Under the pieces are notes generated by a model. The model did not search any database. It saw nothing but the letters and a program-made list of their open reading frames with translations, and was not told the DNA's origin. A program made the position numbers and the translations under genes. From an uncultured Acetatifactor sp. (GTDB lineage: Bacteria; Bacillota; Clostridia; Lachnospirales; Lachnospiraceae): DNA of 64,000 nucleotides. Location of the stretch: assembly GCA_910587755.1 (NCBI GenBank), contig CAJUNZ010000001.1, positions 30,416 to 94,415 on the forward strand. Reading direction: 5' to 3'. Shown piece after piece: positions 18,025-31,300 of the stretch. The number at the start of each line of letters is the position of its first letter. Position 1 is the stretch's first letter.

Positions 18025-20703
18025 TCACTGCAGAATTCTCCAGAGGATATCTGCAAGTCCCACGTTGTAGCCTGCATCGCTGTAGACGCACTGGTTTCCG
18101 TTCTCCAGAACCACTGCCAGGGGCAGTTTGCCGGGTTTTCTTCCCACTTTTTCCGCCAAAGCCCGGTAGTTATCCCCAAAATCATCCAGACAGCAGTGGA
18201 TAGCGGGCAAAGCTTCCAGGGTCCTGTGGAGAGTGGGGTTTTCCAGATCCTCCGGCGACTTAAGCACCATGTAAATGGGCGCCTTCAGGGCAGCAAAATC
18301 CTCTTTCCGCTCAAACAGCTCATTCAAAATATGCTCTGTTGGTTCTCTGGTGACTTCCAGCCACAAAAACAGGGCTTTCTCCCCTGTGAGGGCAGAGATC
18401 CTATGGGACTTTCCGTCCATATCTCTCAGGTCAAAATCCTCCGTCTCCACCTTGGAGAGCAGGCCTTCCACAGCCACCTCCCTAAGAGAAATGGTCATGG
18501 TCTTCTGTTCTCCCTCTTTGAGGGCAAATACAGCCATATTGGCCAGCTGGTCGCCGTTTTTCTCCCTGTTCACCGTCAGAATCCGGTAGATGCCCGGCCG
18601 CAGAGCCAGGGTGAGCTCCCCGTTCTCAATGCGATCTGTCTCTCCCCACAGACCCAGACGATAGAACCCGTCCTCCTCAAAACGATCCAGAGAGTAGTGT
18701 TCCCAGTCATTGAGTTTCAGCGTACCGTCCTCCCGCAGGGTCAGGCTGCAGGGCACTTCTCCGGCATCCCCCGGAGCTGTGAATCTGCCCTCACGGTAAT
18801 ACTCCACCCGGCCGTCAAGGCCGCTGAGCCTGGCAGGAATTCCCAGGCTGCGGTAAAGGTTCACGCAGAGCACTTCCTTGGAATGCCTGCTGCCCACACC
18901 GCCTTTCAGGCAACCTTCCCAGGAGGTGATCAGATTCTCGTACTCCTCCTCCGGCAGGGAGACCACCCAGCGGTCCACCAGCGCCGGAAGACAGGCGGGA
19001 TCCCGTTCCACAGCCTCTCTGGTTCCCTGATCCAGGCAGGATCCCAGAGCCTCCCTGCAGGGCCTTAACATCTCATTGGACACCCTGGGACAGAGCAGAT
19101 ATCTGAAGAATACTTTCTCAGGCACCTTCCCCGCATAAGGCAGGGCGCTCCTGCAGCAGTCCAGAAGTACCTCCACCGGGGTATCCCAGCAGTCCTTCTC
19201 CCGCAGGACTTCCAACGCCTGAAGTTTCCAGAGATCTTTCTTCTCTGCTCTCCACTCCACCGGCAGAAGATCGCCGGGATCCCACTCCAGGAACTTTACA
19301 ATCTCACCCATATTGCTCCGGGCCTTGTTCAAAATAGCCTCCATCCGCTCCCTGTCCTGGCCGGAAAAGCGCTTCAACGCCTTCTCCGCCGTCTGGGCAT
19401 CGTAGAAGTTTTCTATTTTCTTCTGGCGATATTCCGCCGCCTGGGCAAGGCGCCGGGCTCCCGTCTCCTGCTGTTTGGGGGTGAGCAGACCGTCGTGGAT
19501 ATAACAGGTCTTGGGGGCATGGAAGTCCAGCTGCCGCCAGCCCTCCCAGCACTGGGGCTGCTTCTTCAGCACCACTGTGCACACTGCCCCTTCCTCCTCC
19601 TGGCCCACTCCTGCCAGGGACACCAGATTTTCACCGTAGAGATCTCCTTTGCCGGCGCAGAGATACAGATCTCCGTACCCTGTCATAAGCTCAGCCTGGC
19701 CGCATTGTTCTCCTTCTTCCCCTGTATGTATCAGGGCAACGCTTCCCAGTTCGCCGTGATTTGCCACCTTGAAATCCAGAACCGCTCCGGGGACAGGTCT
19801 GCCATCCTCATCCACAGCCTTCACCCACAGCTTTGTGGTATCCGCATAGCGGTCCAGATGATTCAGCACCACCGCCATACCCTTAGGCCCCACCTGGGCG
19901 TCCTCCGGCCTGTCCTTGCCGAACCACCTGGAGTGAAGCAGCATGGCCCGGGAGGCGGGCTCTATGAACCATCCCGTATCCAGACGCTCATCGGGCTCAC
20001 AGGCCCCCAGGAAATGCCACTCTCCGTCGCACCAGGCCTCCACCCAGGCGTGGTTATCGTCACAGTGAGTCCACAGAGGGGCATAGATCTGCCTGGCCGG
20101 AATCCCTATGCTGCGCAGAGCCGTAACTCCAAAGGTGGACTCTTCCCCACAGCGTCCCAGCACATTGTAAAACAGGGTCAGAGGCCCCTGGGTACGCCCG
20201 TCAGAGGCCCGGTAAGTGGCCTCCCTGGCGCACCAGTAGTTCACCTCCACCGCCGCCTCATACATGGTGCCCTTCTGCCGTCCTGCGGCTTCCAGAACTC
20301 TGTCGTGGAAAAACTTCCGCACGTCTGCGATATCCTCATTGTTCACCCTGTAATGAAGCACATAGTTGGCAAAAATCTTCTCCGGCACACGGCCTGCAAA
20401 ATCCCCCTCATGCCACAGATACACCCCGTGCTCCGCGTAAGCCTTAAACAAACTGGCGGGATAGTCCAGAAGATCGCTGAAGGGCATGGCGCTGTACAGA
20501 AAGGTCAGAGCCTGCGCCTGATCCTGGCCGCACTGTCCCAGGATCCCCAGGATTTCTTCCTTCTTCCCAAGGAGAAATTCTTTTCCCATACCGGGCGCAA
20601 GTCCGGCCTCCTGCTGCCCTGCAGCCTGGATTCTGTCCTCCAGCAGGGCCATCTGCCTGTCAAAAGCAGCTTTTATCTCAGAAAAATACTCCGCAGAAAA
20701 CAT
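18025..20703 (-). CDS. Transglutaminase-fold protein with degenerate second domain and thioredoxin-like tail
   Basis: 892 residues, no signal peptide. A transglutaminase core spans about 150-260: Cys185 in GRCGEEST, His218 in DDNHAWVEAW and an acidic residue in GACEPDERLD. A second segment near 640-690 (SLGIPARLSGLDGRVEYY) looks like a decayed copy with the Cys position lost. The C-terminal 150 residues (DMDGKSHRISALTGEKALFLWL) look like a thioredoxin fold without CxxC. The gene lies between GH18 and GH29 in one transcription unit. The superfamily includes peptidases and eukaryotic peptide:N-glycanase, so a deglycosylating or peptide-cleaving role on imported glycopeptides is an inference worth testing. 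The exact substrate is unknown. Confidence 0.75.
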   Translation of the reverse strand: MFSAEYFSEIKAAFDRQMALLEDRIQAAGQQEAGLAPGMGKEFLLGKKEEILGILGQCGQDQAQALTFLYSAMPFSDLLDYPASLFKAYAEHGVYLWHEGDFAGRVPEKIFANYVLHYRVNNEDIADVRKFFHDRVLEAAGRQKGTMYEAAVEVNYWCAREATYRASDGRTQGPLTLFYNVLGRCGEESTFGVTALRSIGIPARQIYAPLWTHCDDNHAWVEAWCDGEWHFLGACEPDERLDTGWFIEPASRAMLLHSRWFGKDRPEDAQVGPKGMAVVLNHLDRYADTTKLWVKAVDEDGRPVPGAVLDFKVANHGELGSVALIHTGEEGEQCGQAELMTGYGDLYLCAGKGDLYGENLVSLAGVGQEEEGAVCTVVLKKQPQCWEGWRQLDFHAPKTCYIHDGLLTPKQQETGARRLAQAAEYRQKKIENFYDAQTAEKALKRFSGQDRERMEAILNKARSNMGEIVKFLEWDPGDLLPVEWRAEKKDLWKLQALEVLREKDCWDTPVEVLLDCCRSALPYAGKVPEKVFFRYLLCPRVSNEMLRPCREALGSCLDQGTREAVERDPACLPALVDRWVVSLPEEEYENLITSWEGCLKGGVGSRHSKEVLCVNLYRSLGIPARLSGLDGRVEYYREGRFTAPGDAGEVPCSLTLREDGTLKLNDWEHYSLDRFEEDGFYRLGLWGETDRIENGELTLALRPGIYRILTVNREKNGDQLANMAVFALKEGEQKTMTISLREVAVEGLLSKVETEDFDLRDMDGKSHRISALTGEKALFLWLEVTREPTEHILNELFERKEDFAALKAPIYMVLKSPEDLENPTLHRTLEALPAIHCCLDDFGDNYRALAEKVGRKPGKLPLAVVLENGNQCVYSDAGYNVGLADILWRILQ

Positions 20704-20749
20704 ATTGATTCAATCCTTCCCGCAGAAAAGAATAAGCTTCTCTCCTGCC

Positions 20750-21766
20750 CTATGCCAGTTCCTTGTACAGAGTGTCCAGCAGGGTGCGTGTGCTGTCGCA
20801 CTTGTGCTCCCAGTAGAAAATACCCATGTATCCCTTCTCCTTCACATACTCCGCCTTGGCCTTCAGGGAACGGGGATCATCGTAGGAGAGGAATGTGGAG
20901 CCATTGAACAGATAGGGAGCCTGAGCCTCCTCATCCCAATAGCAGGTATAGCCGTTTTTGTCGATATAGTCTTCTACCAGAATACCATAGTCCGGGCCGT
21001 ATCCGCCGCCCTTGGGGCAGAGCTCCAGAAGACCGTGGTTCCCGTTCTCCTTCAGATCTACCCACTTCCTGGAGTAGAAGGCAGCCCCCATATTCAGGCG
21101 GTCCGCGCTGACCCCGTGAGCCTCAAACAGAGCCAGGGCCTGGGCACAGCTGTTCCTGAACACATCTCCCACATTGGAGAAAAGAGCCGTGTGGTGCCCT
21201 GCCAGAGCGTGGAAGCCGCACTTTAAGTCATAGGTCATGACATTGATATAATCCAAATATTCCATCAGCTCCGGAAGTTCCGTACAGTTCACATAGTACA
21301 CATCTGCCCCGGCGGCGATGGTCAGATAATGCTTCTTTCCCCCAAGAGCATCCAGGGCCTTACGGATCTGAGCGCAGAACAGGGTAAAATTGTGTTTGTC
21401 ATCAGGGGATACCGCGCTTCCGTTGGAGGGCACACAAGGGTACTCCCAGTCCAGATCCACCCCGTCCAGATCATATTTCACACAGGCCTCCACCAGAGCC
21501 GCCGCAGCCTTCTCCCGCATTTCCTCCGTAGCACAGCACACGGTGAAAGCGTCCCTGTCAGCCTGCACCATGGAAAGAATAATCCGCAGATCTCCATTCC
21601 ACTGCCGAATCTGAGGGATCAAATCAATTTTCTCTTTACAGCCGTTGCAGGTGACGCTGCCATCCCTGTGGAGCTCACCGAAGGCAAGGTTGATCCCTGT
21701 CAGTTTTCCGGCGTCCTCCCTGGTGAATTCTCCGCTGCCCACATATCCGATAATCTCTTTTTTCAT
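20750..21766 (-). CDS. GH18 family glycosidase (chitinase/endo-N-acetylglucosaminidase-like)
   Basis: 338 residues from ATG 21766, chosen because AGAGGA lies six bases upstream; upstream in-frame ATGs at 21787 and 21772 are less well placed. No signal peptide. The GH18 signature DGVDLDWEYP is complete, with catalytic Glu108; the MTYDLK and GIFYWEHKCDS strands that line the cleft follow. GH18 enzymes cut beta-1,4 GlcNAc links by substrate-assisted catalysis. The family covers chitinases and ENGases; the neighbouring GH20, GH29, GH2 and GH38 genes favour action on N-glycan core GlcNAc, but this is context only. It is followed by the transglutaminase-fold gene after 46 bp. Confidence 0.87.
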   Translation of the reverse strand: MKKEIIGYVGSGEFTREDAGKLTGINLAFGELHRDGSVTCNGCKEKIDLIPQIRQWNGDLRIILSMVQADRDAFTVCCATEEMREKAAAALVEACVKYDLDGVDLDWEYPCVPSNGSAVSPDDKHNFTLFCAQIRKALDALGGKKHYLTIAAGADVYYVNCTELPELMEYLDYINVMTYDLKCGFHALAGHHTALFSNVGDVFRNSCAQALALFEAHGVSADRLNMGAAFYSRKWVDLKENGNHGLLELCPKGGGYGPDYGILVEDYIDKNGYTCYWDEEAQAPYLFNGSTFLSYDDPRSLKAKAEYVKEKGYMGIFYWEHKCDSTRTLLDTLYKELA

Positions 21767-21809
21767 CTTCATTCCTCTTTCTATCATTTTTATTCTCTAA
21801 AATGCCGAC

Positions 21810-21847
21810 AGGAGCGCCAAAAAAGCATTCTGCCCTCTGGCGCTCCT
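21810..21847 (-). promoter_or_regulatory. Hairpin in the GH18 leader
   Basis: AGGAGCGCCA pairs exactly with TGGCGCTCCT around an 18-base loop that contains a T6 run on the minus strand. It lies between the GH20 stop and the GH18 start. The T-run is in the loop, not after the stem, so regulation or RNA processing is as likely as termination. Confidence 0.5.
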
Positions 21848-21921
21848 CCTTTCACACTCTGACCAATCTTCCTGTCTCAAGCCTGTATAAAACTACAACT
21901 TTTCCTTCTCTCAGCCAGCCG

Positions 21922-23766
21922 TCAGTCCACAGGTCTGCGCAGCAGATCCGCATACCAGCAGAACACATCGGAGATCTTGTCGATGTCCCCTGACTTGCTG
22001 TTCTCCCTCCAAAGTCTCTGGTAATAGTGCAGGCATCTCTCCAGTTCTCCCGCTATAGCCGCGCCGTTCTCCGGCTTCTGGCCCTTCTGCAGATTGGAGA
22101 GGAACAGACCTGTCTCGTTCCACACCCTGGTGGCCTCCAGCGCCACATGAGCGCACTCCAGGATCCAGCGGCTGCGGCTGTCCAGATGACGGCTGCACTC
22201 CCTCAGCTTCGCCTCCAGAATCTCGATGGCTCCGTTGCGGTCGGGCACCTTGCTCATGTCTTCTTTTTCAAAGAGCTCCTGGATCTTTTCTCTTTCCCTG
22301 CCCTTCTGCGCCCACTCCTTTATGGCCACCGCATTGTACCAGCCAAAGACCTGCTTGCCGCAGCCTTCTCCCAGAAGACCCACAAACTCTCCCGATGCGT
22401 CGCCGAACTCCAGAATGGAAATCTGCCTGTTCATCTCCTCGTACTCAGGCACATTCTCTCCCCAGGAACACACCGCGCCGTAGATCAGGCCGGGAATGGA
22501 GAAGATGGGCTGGTTCACATGTCCGAAATCGCCCCAGTCTGTGTTCAGGACGCCGATGGCATTGTACTGCCTGGCAAACCCGCACATCCTGACAATATTC
22601 TTGTAGCTGCCGCTCATGTAGTTGACCCAGGTATTCCATCCGCACACTCCCGGGCACAGGTACTGCAGAGCCCCTGCCTTGTGGATAATCTTGGCCGCCC
22701 AGTCAGACTGGTTTTCCACATAGCCCCAGGTGAGGCAGATCACTTCCTTGGGCAGTTCCGGGCACAGCTCGGGATGACCGCTGATAATGTCTCCCCAGAA
22801 CATGGGCACCTTGCCGTTGTCCACCAGGAACTGGAAGAGTTCCTTGATGTAATCCACATACAGGACGCCCGTTCCCTTCTCCTCCGCCAGTTTGGCGCTC
22901 TTGCCCTTGCCCAGGTCGAAAGTCTCATCTGCACAGATGTTGAACTTATCCGTCCTGAACAGCTGCATGAACTCCCTTACCAGGTTCTTCACCATGGCGA
23001 TGGAGCCCGGATTGGACACATTCACCGTGTGGTGCGCCATTCTGTCCTCAAAGGAGAACATTTTGCCGAAACTGTCAGGCATCTCACACAGATCTTCGCA
23101 GGTTCTGGTGCCAAGAAGCTTATACATATGACCGAAGGTAGCCAGGGAGGGAATGAGCTCAATGCCTCTGTCATAGCAGTATTGATCCAGCTCCATAATC
23201 TCTTCCGCCGTCAGGGGCTCCTCGTCCCTCCAAAGCTCCGTCATATCCCGGAAGAGGTAGGTGTGCTCCACATACAGCTGCAGCTGGTTCATCTTGTAGA
23301 AGCAGAGGGTGTCAGCCAGTTTCTTCAGGTTCTCCATGGACTGGATCCGGCCCCTGGTGGCATCGTGGTAAAATCCTCTGTTTTTGATGTCGGGCTCATC
23401 CTCAATGGAGACCCAGGGCAGAAGCCCCGCCTTCTGACGCACGATCTGGCGCAGGGTCTGAACCGCATACCCCAGAGCGTGCAGACTGCCGCCGGTGAGG
23501 AACGCGCCTTCTCTGTCAATCTTCAGACTGTAGTGATCCTGATCCAGGGACTCATCCACCTTCAGCAGAATATCCCCCTTGCGGAAAACTCCCCTGCTGA
23601 TGTCCAGCTTCAGGCCGGCCCAGGTGGAAATCTCCTCCTTCAGCTGCCCTGCATAGACGCGGGCCCCCTGAGGGCATGACTGATCCATCATAATCATGGT
23701 ATTCATCCGCAACATCAGGCTGCCTTCTTTTTCCTCTACTTTTTTGGGAATTGGCAGTAATATCAT
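21922..23766 (-). CDS. GH20 beta-N-acetylhexosaminidase
   Basis: 614 residues, no signal peptide. The N-terminal 110 residues form the zincin-like GH20b fold (QDHYSLKIDREGAFLTGGSLHALGYAVQTLRQIV). The barrel follows with IKNRGFYHDATRGRI, KMNQLQLYVEHTY, IELIPSLATFGHMY and the catalytic Asp-Glu pair in NICADETFDLGKGKS. The motif is CADE rather than the classic GGDE, which marks a divergent GH20 subgroup. It would remove terminal GlcNAc/GalNAc. The gene is 33 bp after the esterase-like gene, in the same direction. Confidence 0.87.
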   Translation of the reverse strand: MILLPIPKKVEEKEGSLMLRMNTMIMMDQSCPQGARVYAGQLKEEISTWAGLKLDISRGVFRKGDILLKVDESLDQDHYSLKIDREGAFLTGGSLHALGYAVQTLRQIVRQKAGLLPWVSIEDEPDIKNRGFYHDATRGRIQSMENLKKLADTLCFYKMNQLQLYVEHTYLFRDMTELWRDEEPLTAEEIMELDQYCYDRGIELIPSLATFGHMYKLLGTRTCEDLCEMPDSFGKMFSFEDRMAHHTVNVSNPGSIAMVKNLVREFMQLFRTDKFNICADETFDLGKGKSAKLAEEKGTGVLYVDYIKELFQFLVDNGKVPMFWGDIISGHPELCPELPKEVICLTWGYVENQSDWAAKIIHKAGALQYLCPGVCGWNTWVNYMSGSYKNIVRMCGFARQYNAIGVLNTDWGDFGHVNQPIFSIPGLIYGAVCSWGENVPEYEEMNRQISILEFGDASGEFVGLLGEGCGKQVFGWYNAVAIKEWAQKGREREKIQELFEKEDMSKVPDRNGAIEILEAKLRECSRHLDSRSRWILECAHVALEATRVWNETGLFLSNLQKGQKPENGAAIAGELERCLHYYQRLWRENSKSGDIDKISDVFCWYADLLRRPVD

Positions 23767-23799
23767 ATCCGTTTTCCTCCGTTTTCCATCCGGGCTCTG

Positions 23800-24984
23800 T
23801 CAGGCCCAGTCGAACGCCAGCGGCAGGCTGGCAGAAAAAATATAATTCCGGTCTCCCCGTTCTCTCAGCGTCTCTTCCATGGTCTCTTTCGTTCTGACCA
23901 CATTGTGGACATTTCTGTACCCGTCAGGGAATACCACCTTCACCGGACGATCCAGATCAAGCATGCTGTCATTTAAGAGCGCCCTGGCACGTCCCTGCGT
24001 GTCGTCCCGCTCCACCACAATGCTGTTGGTCTCACGGTCCAGGCGCGCCACAATGGTTCCCTTCCTGATCTCCCCCGGAACCTGGAGCCAGTAAAAACTT
24101 TCCACGCTCCGCTGTGCAGCCCTCTCCCTGGCATCCAGCTCCCAGATCACCCTGTCGGGCAGTGGATCCCGCCGAAACTGCTCCAGAAAGTGTACTGCGT
24201 TGGCATCCACCCTGCGCCTTGTGACCGTGCCCCGGGAAAGCCATACCCGGTTGTCCACCAGCACGGTCTGATCCTCCTGGACATTGTCGCCGAAATTATG
24301 CGGTTTATCCACATGCACATAAACATTGTGAATATACCCTTCCGGATCCCCTTTCTGCAGGGACTCCAGGTAATCCTGATACCGCACGGTCTCATAACAG
24401 CGGTCGTGAGCGGTGTCGTTCATGCCCACCTGGAGCTGGATGGGCGTGCGGTAGAGATTTACCAGGCTCCCGGAATTGTGATGTCCCGCCGACATGTGAA
24501 GGGCCGCAAACCGATCCGCCATACGAGGTCCCACCAGATAGACCCCGTCCCCGCCGGCGGAAAATCCCATCAGGTAAACTCTGTTGGGATCCGCCCCGCA
24601 GAAGGCCACCAGATTCTCGATAAGCCTGTCATAGAGAGGGTATGACTCCGGGTTGGCATGGGTATCCCAAGTATCCCTCACTCCCCTGGGGTTCACATAG
24701 ATGCCGCATTTCACACTATCCTTGTAATACACACTCATGTGTTCCCACTGCCTGTTGTTCATGTCCGGCGTTTCGCCGCTGCCGCCGCCGTGAAGGGCAA
24801 TGTACACCGGGTAGCCCTCCGGCCCCGGCTCCCCTATCACTTCCATCCCATAGCGCATTTTCACTTCGCCGTGGGAAATACACCGCTCTTCCACTTCTGC
24901 CCTGCGGCCTGGGTCTGCCCGGAGGGACTCACAGTATTCCCTCCAGAGATCATCCAGGCATTTTTGTGCTTCTGAACTGTTCAA
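23800..24984 (-). CDS. Alpha/beta-hydrolase (esterase-like), TTG start
   Basis: 394 residues from TTG 24984, chosen because AAAGGAG is eight bases upstream; a longer frame from 25068 would include the promoter and has no ribosome site. The N-terminal half is an alpha/beta-hydrolase: oxyanion loop ALHGGGSGETPD, nucleophile Ser in LMGFSAGGDG, and His in VDKPHNFGDN. The C-terminal 150 residues form a beta-rich domain (VESFYWLQVPGEIRKGTIVARL). No signal peptide. Substrate is unknown; removal of acetyl groups from sialic acid or glycans is possible in this glycosidase cluster but not shown. Confidence 0.8.
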   Translation of the reverse strand: MNSSEAQKCLDDLWREYCESLRADPGRRAEVEERCISHGEVKMRYGMEVIGEPGPEGYPVYIALHGGGSGETPDMNNRQWEHMSVYYKDSVKCGIYVNPRGVRDTWDTHANPESYPLYDRLIENLVAFCGADPNRVYLMGFSAGGDGVYLVGPRMADRFAALHMSAGHHNSGSLVNLYRTPIQLQVGMNDTAHDRCYETVRYQDYLESLQKGDPEGYIHNVYVHVDKPHNFGDNVQEDQTVLVDNRVWLSRGTVTRRRVDANAVHFLEQFRRDPLPDRVIWELDARERAAQRSVESFYWLQVPGEIRKGTIVARLDRETNSIVVERDDTQGRARALLNDSMLDLDRPVKVVFPDGYRNVHNVVRTKETMEETLRERGDRNYIFSASLPLAFDWA

Positions 24985-25039
24985 TGTTCCTTCTCCTTTG
25001 CCCCCCTGAAATAAAAATAACAACTTAGATTCTATTTGT

Positions 25040-25068
25040 AGTATAACAAATATTCTCCGTTCACACAA
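25040..25068 (-). promoter_or_regulatory. Promoter for the esterase-GH20 unit
   Basis: On the minus strand TTGTGT (25068-25063) and TATACT (25045-25040) are separated by 17 bases, about 55 bases before the TTG start. The -10 is good and the -35 weak. Confidence 0.55.
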
Positions 25069-25097
25069 CCCGGTAGTTACGCTTTTGTCAAAGAAAT

Positions 25098-28278
<3,181 letters not shown>

Positions 28279-28305
28279 ACGGTCAGTTAATCAGATTTCA
28301 TGTAA

Positions 28306-31300
28306 TTATACAAGCTTCAGGGTAACAACTTCATAAGGTTTCAGGGTCACTGCAATCTCCCCGGCCTGAACCGGAGCTTCCTGCTCCTCTTCCTCCAGCA
28401 GGTTGCACACAAACGCTTTTCCATAGTCCCCGGCCACTTTCACCTTGGCCTTGGTGTAGGAATTTTCGGACTCATACATGCGCACCACAATGCCTTTTCC
28501 GTCCTCTGCCTTCTTCACCGTCTCAATCACCACATTGGGTGCGTCAACAGACACATAGGAAAAGCTTCCGCTCTCTCCCGCCTGGAGCTCCGCTCTCAGG
28601 GGCTGGTTGAGCTTGTAAGCCTCCGCCACAGTGCCCGCTGCCCTCCAGCCTTCCTTGTGAGGATAGAGCGCGTAGGTAAAGACATGCTCTTCCTGATCGG
28701 TGGTAGGGTTGGGCTCAATGCCGGACTTAATCAGAGTCAGTGCCATATTGCTGTCCTTGACGGAGTGGCCGTACTTACAGTCGTTCATAAGGCTCACGCC
28801 GTAATGTCCCTCGGAGAGATCCATCCACTTCTGACCGCAGCTCTCAAACCTTGCCACATCCCAACTGGTGTTGGTATGTGTCTTTCTGGTAAGGCTGCCG
28901 AACTGCACGTCAAAAGTTGCCTCGTCGGTGTGTACCGCCACGGGGAAATGCACCTTCAGCAGGGTCTGGTGCTCCTTCCAGTCCACATGGGTCTGGAACT
29001 CAATCCTGCGCTGCTCACCGTAGAAGATAATCTTCTGGGTGATGGTGGATTTGCTGGCCTTCCTGGTGATCTCCACCACCGCACGGACGCATCCCACCTC
29101 GGTCCACTCCATGCGCTCCAGGCTGTCCACGCTCCAGCTCTTCTCCGTGTAATAGATGTCAATGTCCCAGTTGTCGAAGTAGATCGGCTTATCCTCGTAC
29201 ATGCAGAAATGGTTCAGTGTCTTGCCGGGCTGCACCACTTCTCTGTCGTTTTCCTTGTCATAGATTCTGTCGATCTCTCCGTTGTCAGCAAAATGCACTG
29301 TGTAGTAGGGCGTCTCCAGGCAATGGTCATCCACCAGAGTGAAGGGACATGCAGGAGCCTGCTGCCCGTTCTCCCAGCTGCCCCGGTGCAGAACACGGTA
29401 TCCCTTGGAAGGAATGCCCTTCACAAAGGCCACCTTGCCCTCCGCCGTCTGCTGCAGAGGATAGGTTCCGCCCTCTCCGTCGGTGAGATAATCCCCCTGG
29501 CAGTCTCCCAGGCTGACCACATCACACCGATCCCTGCCGGTGGTATTGAACACCATCACGGCATCTCCTTCTCCGGCCAGGGACTTCATGCGCTCCCCGG
29601 AGAGCCTGTCCAGATCCTCCTTCAGCTGCGCATACTCCTGCTTGGTCACTTCGTAGACCTGGTGGATGGAAGATCCGGGAAGGATGTCGTGGAACTGGTT
29701 GATCAGAGTCAGCTTCCACATGTCATCCAGCTCCTGGACAGGGTAGGGAATCCTGCTCTCTGCAAGCACGGCCAGAAGCTCCAGATCCATCAGACCCAGC
29801 TCCGTCTTCCTGTTGGAGCGCTTGTTGCGGGCCATGGAGGTAAGGGTGCCCCTGTGGTACTCAAAGTACAGCTCGCCCTCCCACACGGGAAGCCTTCTGT
29901 TGTCCTTCACCCTCTCCTTGAGCTCGTCGAAGAATACCCCTGCAAACTCCTGGCGCACCATGGGAATGCCCTTCACACCCTTCTCCATACGGATGGAAGT
30001 CTCCAGCATTTCCCTGGTAGGGCCGCCGCCTCCGTCCCCGTAGCCGTAGGAGATCAGAATGTCATTGTTGATATCCTTGTTCTGGTAGCGCATCCAGCCT
30101 CCAATAATGGCGTCAGGGTGCAGCATGCCATTGTAGGTGGTGAAGAAATTGGTCACAGGCTGTCCCACGCCCAGGGTGGTGATCAGGTGGGTGAGGACTT
30201 CCGTTCCGTCGATACCCCTCCACATCATAGTGTCATAGGGTACCTTGTTGAACTGATTCCAGGCCAGCTTTGTGGTCATAAAATAGTCAATGCCGCACTT
30301 CTTCATAATCTGGGGAAGAGCGCCTGTGTATCCAAACACGTCGGGCAGCCACAGAATGCGGTTGTCCACCCCGAACTCCTCCTTGAAGAAACGCTTGCCA
30401 TGCATAAACTGGCGCACCAGGGACTCTCCGGAAGTCAGGTTGGTGTCCGACTCCACCCACATGCCCCCTTCCGGCTCCCAGCGCTTCTCCTTCACCATCT
30501 CCTTCACCCTGGCATAGAGTTCCGGATAGCGCTCCTTCAGGAATGCATACAGCTGGGGCTGGCTGGACATAAACCGGTAGTTCGGATACTCCTCCATGAG
30601 CTTCAGCACCGTGGCAAAGCTTCTGCCGGTCTTCTCCCGGGTCTGCTCCACCGTCCACCACCAGGCCACGTCGATATGGGTATGTCCGATACAGGTGGCA
30701 ATCACATCCTTGTAACCTGCCATGTCTGTGTACAGAGCCTTGTCAATGTAGTCTGACGCCTGCTGCAATGTACTGTAAAACTCCTCCGAGTAAGGAGTGC
30801 GCAGATCTATAAAATTCACCGTCTCATTGAGAACATTCTCAATATCCCTGCGGATCTTGTCGTCCTCGTTCATTCTGGGGAATGCGCTCAGAGGCACCCA
30901 CAGGTCATAGAACACCTTCGTCACCAGGGCGTCCACCTCGCACATGTCCACAAAAAGCTTGAACTCATTGTGCAGCGTGCCCGTGTAGGCCTGCAGCTCC
31001 AGAACCAGCTCCTCCCCTGCCACGGCCTTCTCCCGCAGGAATACTTCCTTGTGGTTCATGTCCATGCCCTGGGTGGCAGTTCCGTTGACGAACAGCAGGA
31101 ACTGGGGATTCTTGGCGTCGTCCCACTCATTGATCTGGGTTCTGACCCTCATCCACATTCTCTTGCCGTCCAGCTCCTGGGGCACTTTGTACACTGCCTT
31201 GAACCAGTAGTGGCGGTCAGGCCCGTACCAGTGCATGTCCTTGCTGTCGAAATCCTTCCACTCCGCACTGTCCGCCTCAGCGTCCTGGGGATGGATGTAA

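Noticed and set aside
28657..30756. 699-codon + strand frame opposite GH38
   Set aside because: Antisense shadow; GC-rich codon third positions in GH38 keep the opposite strand open.
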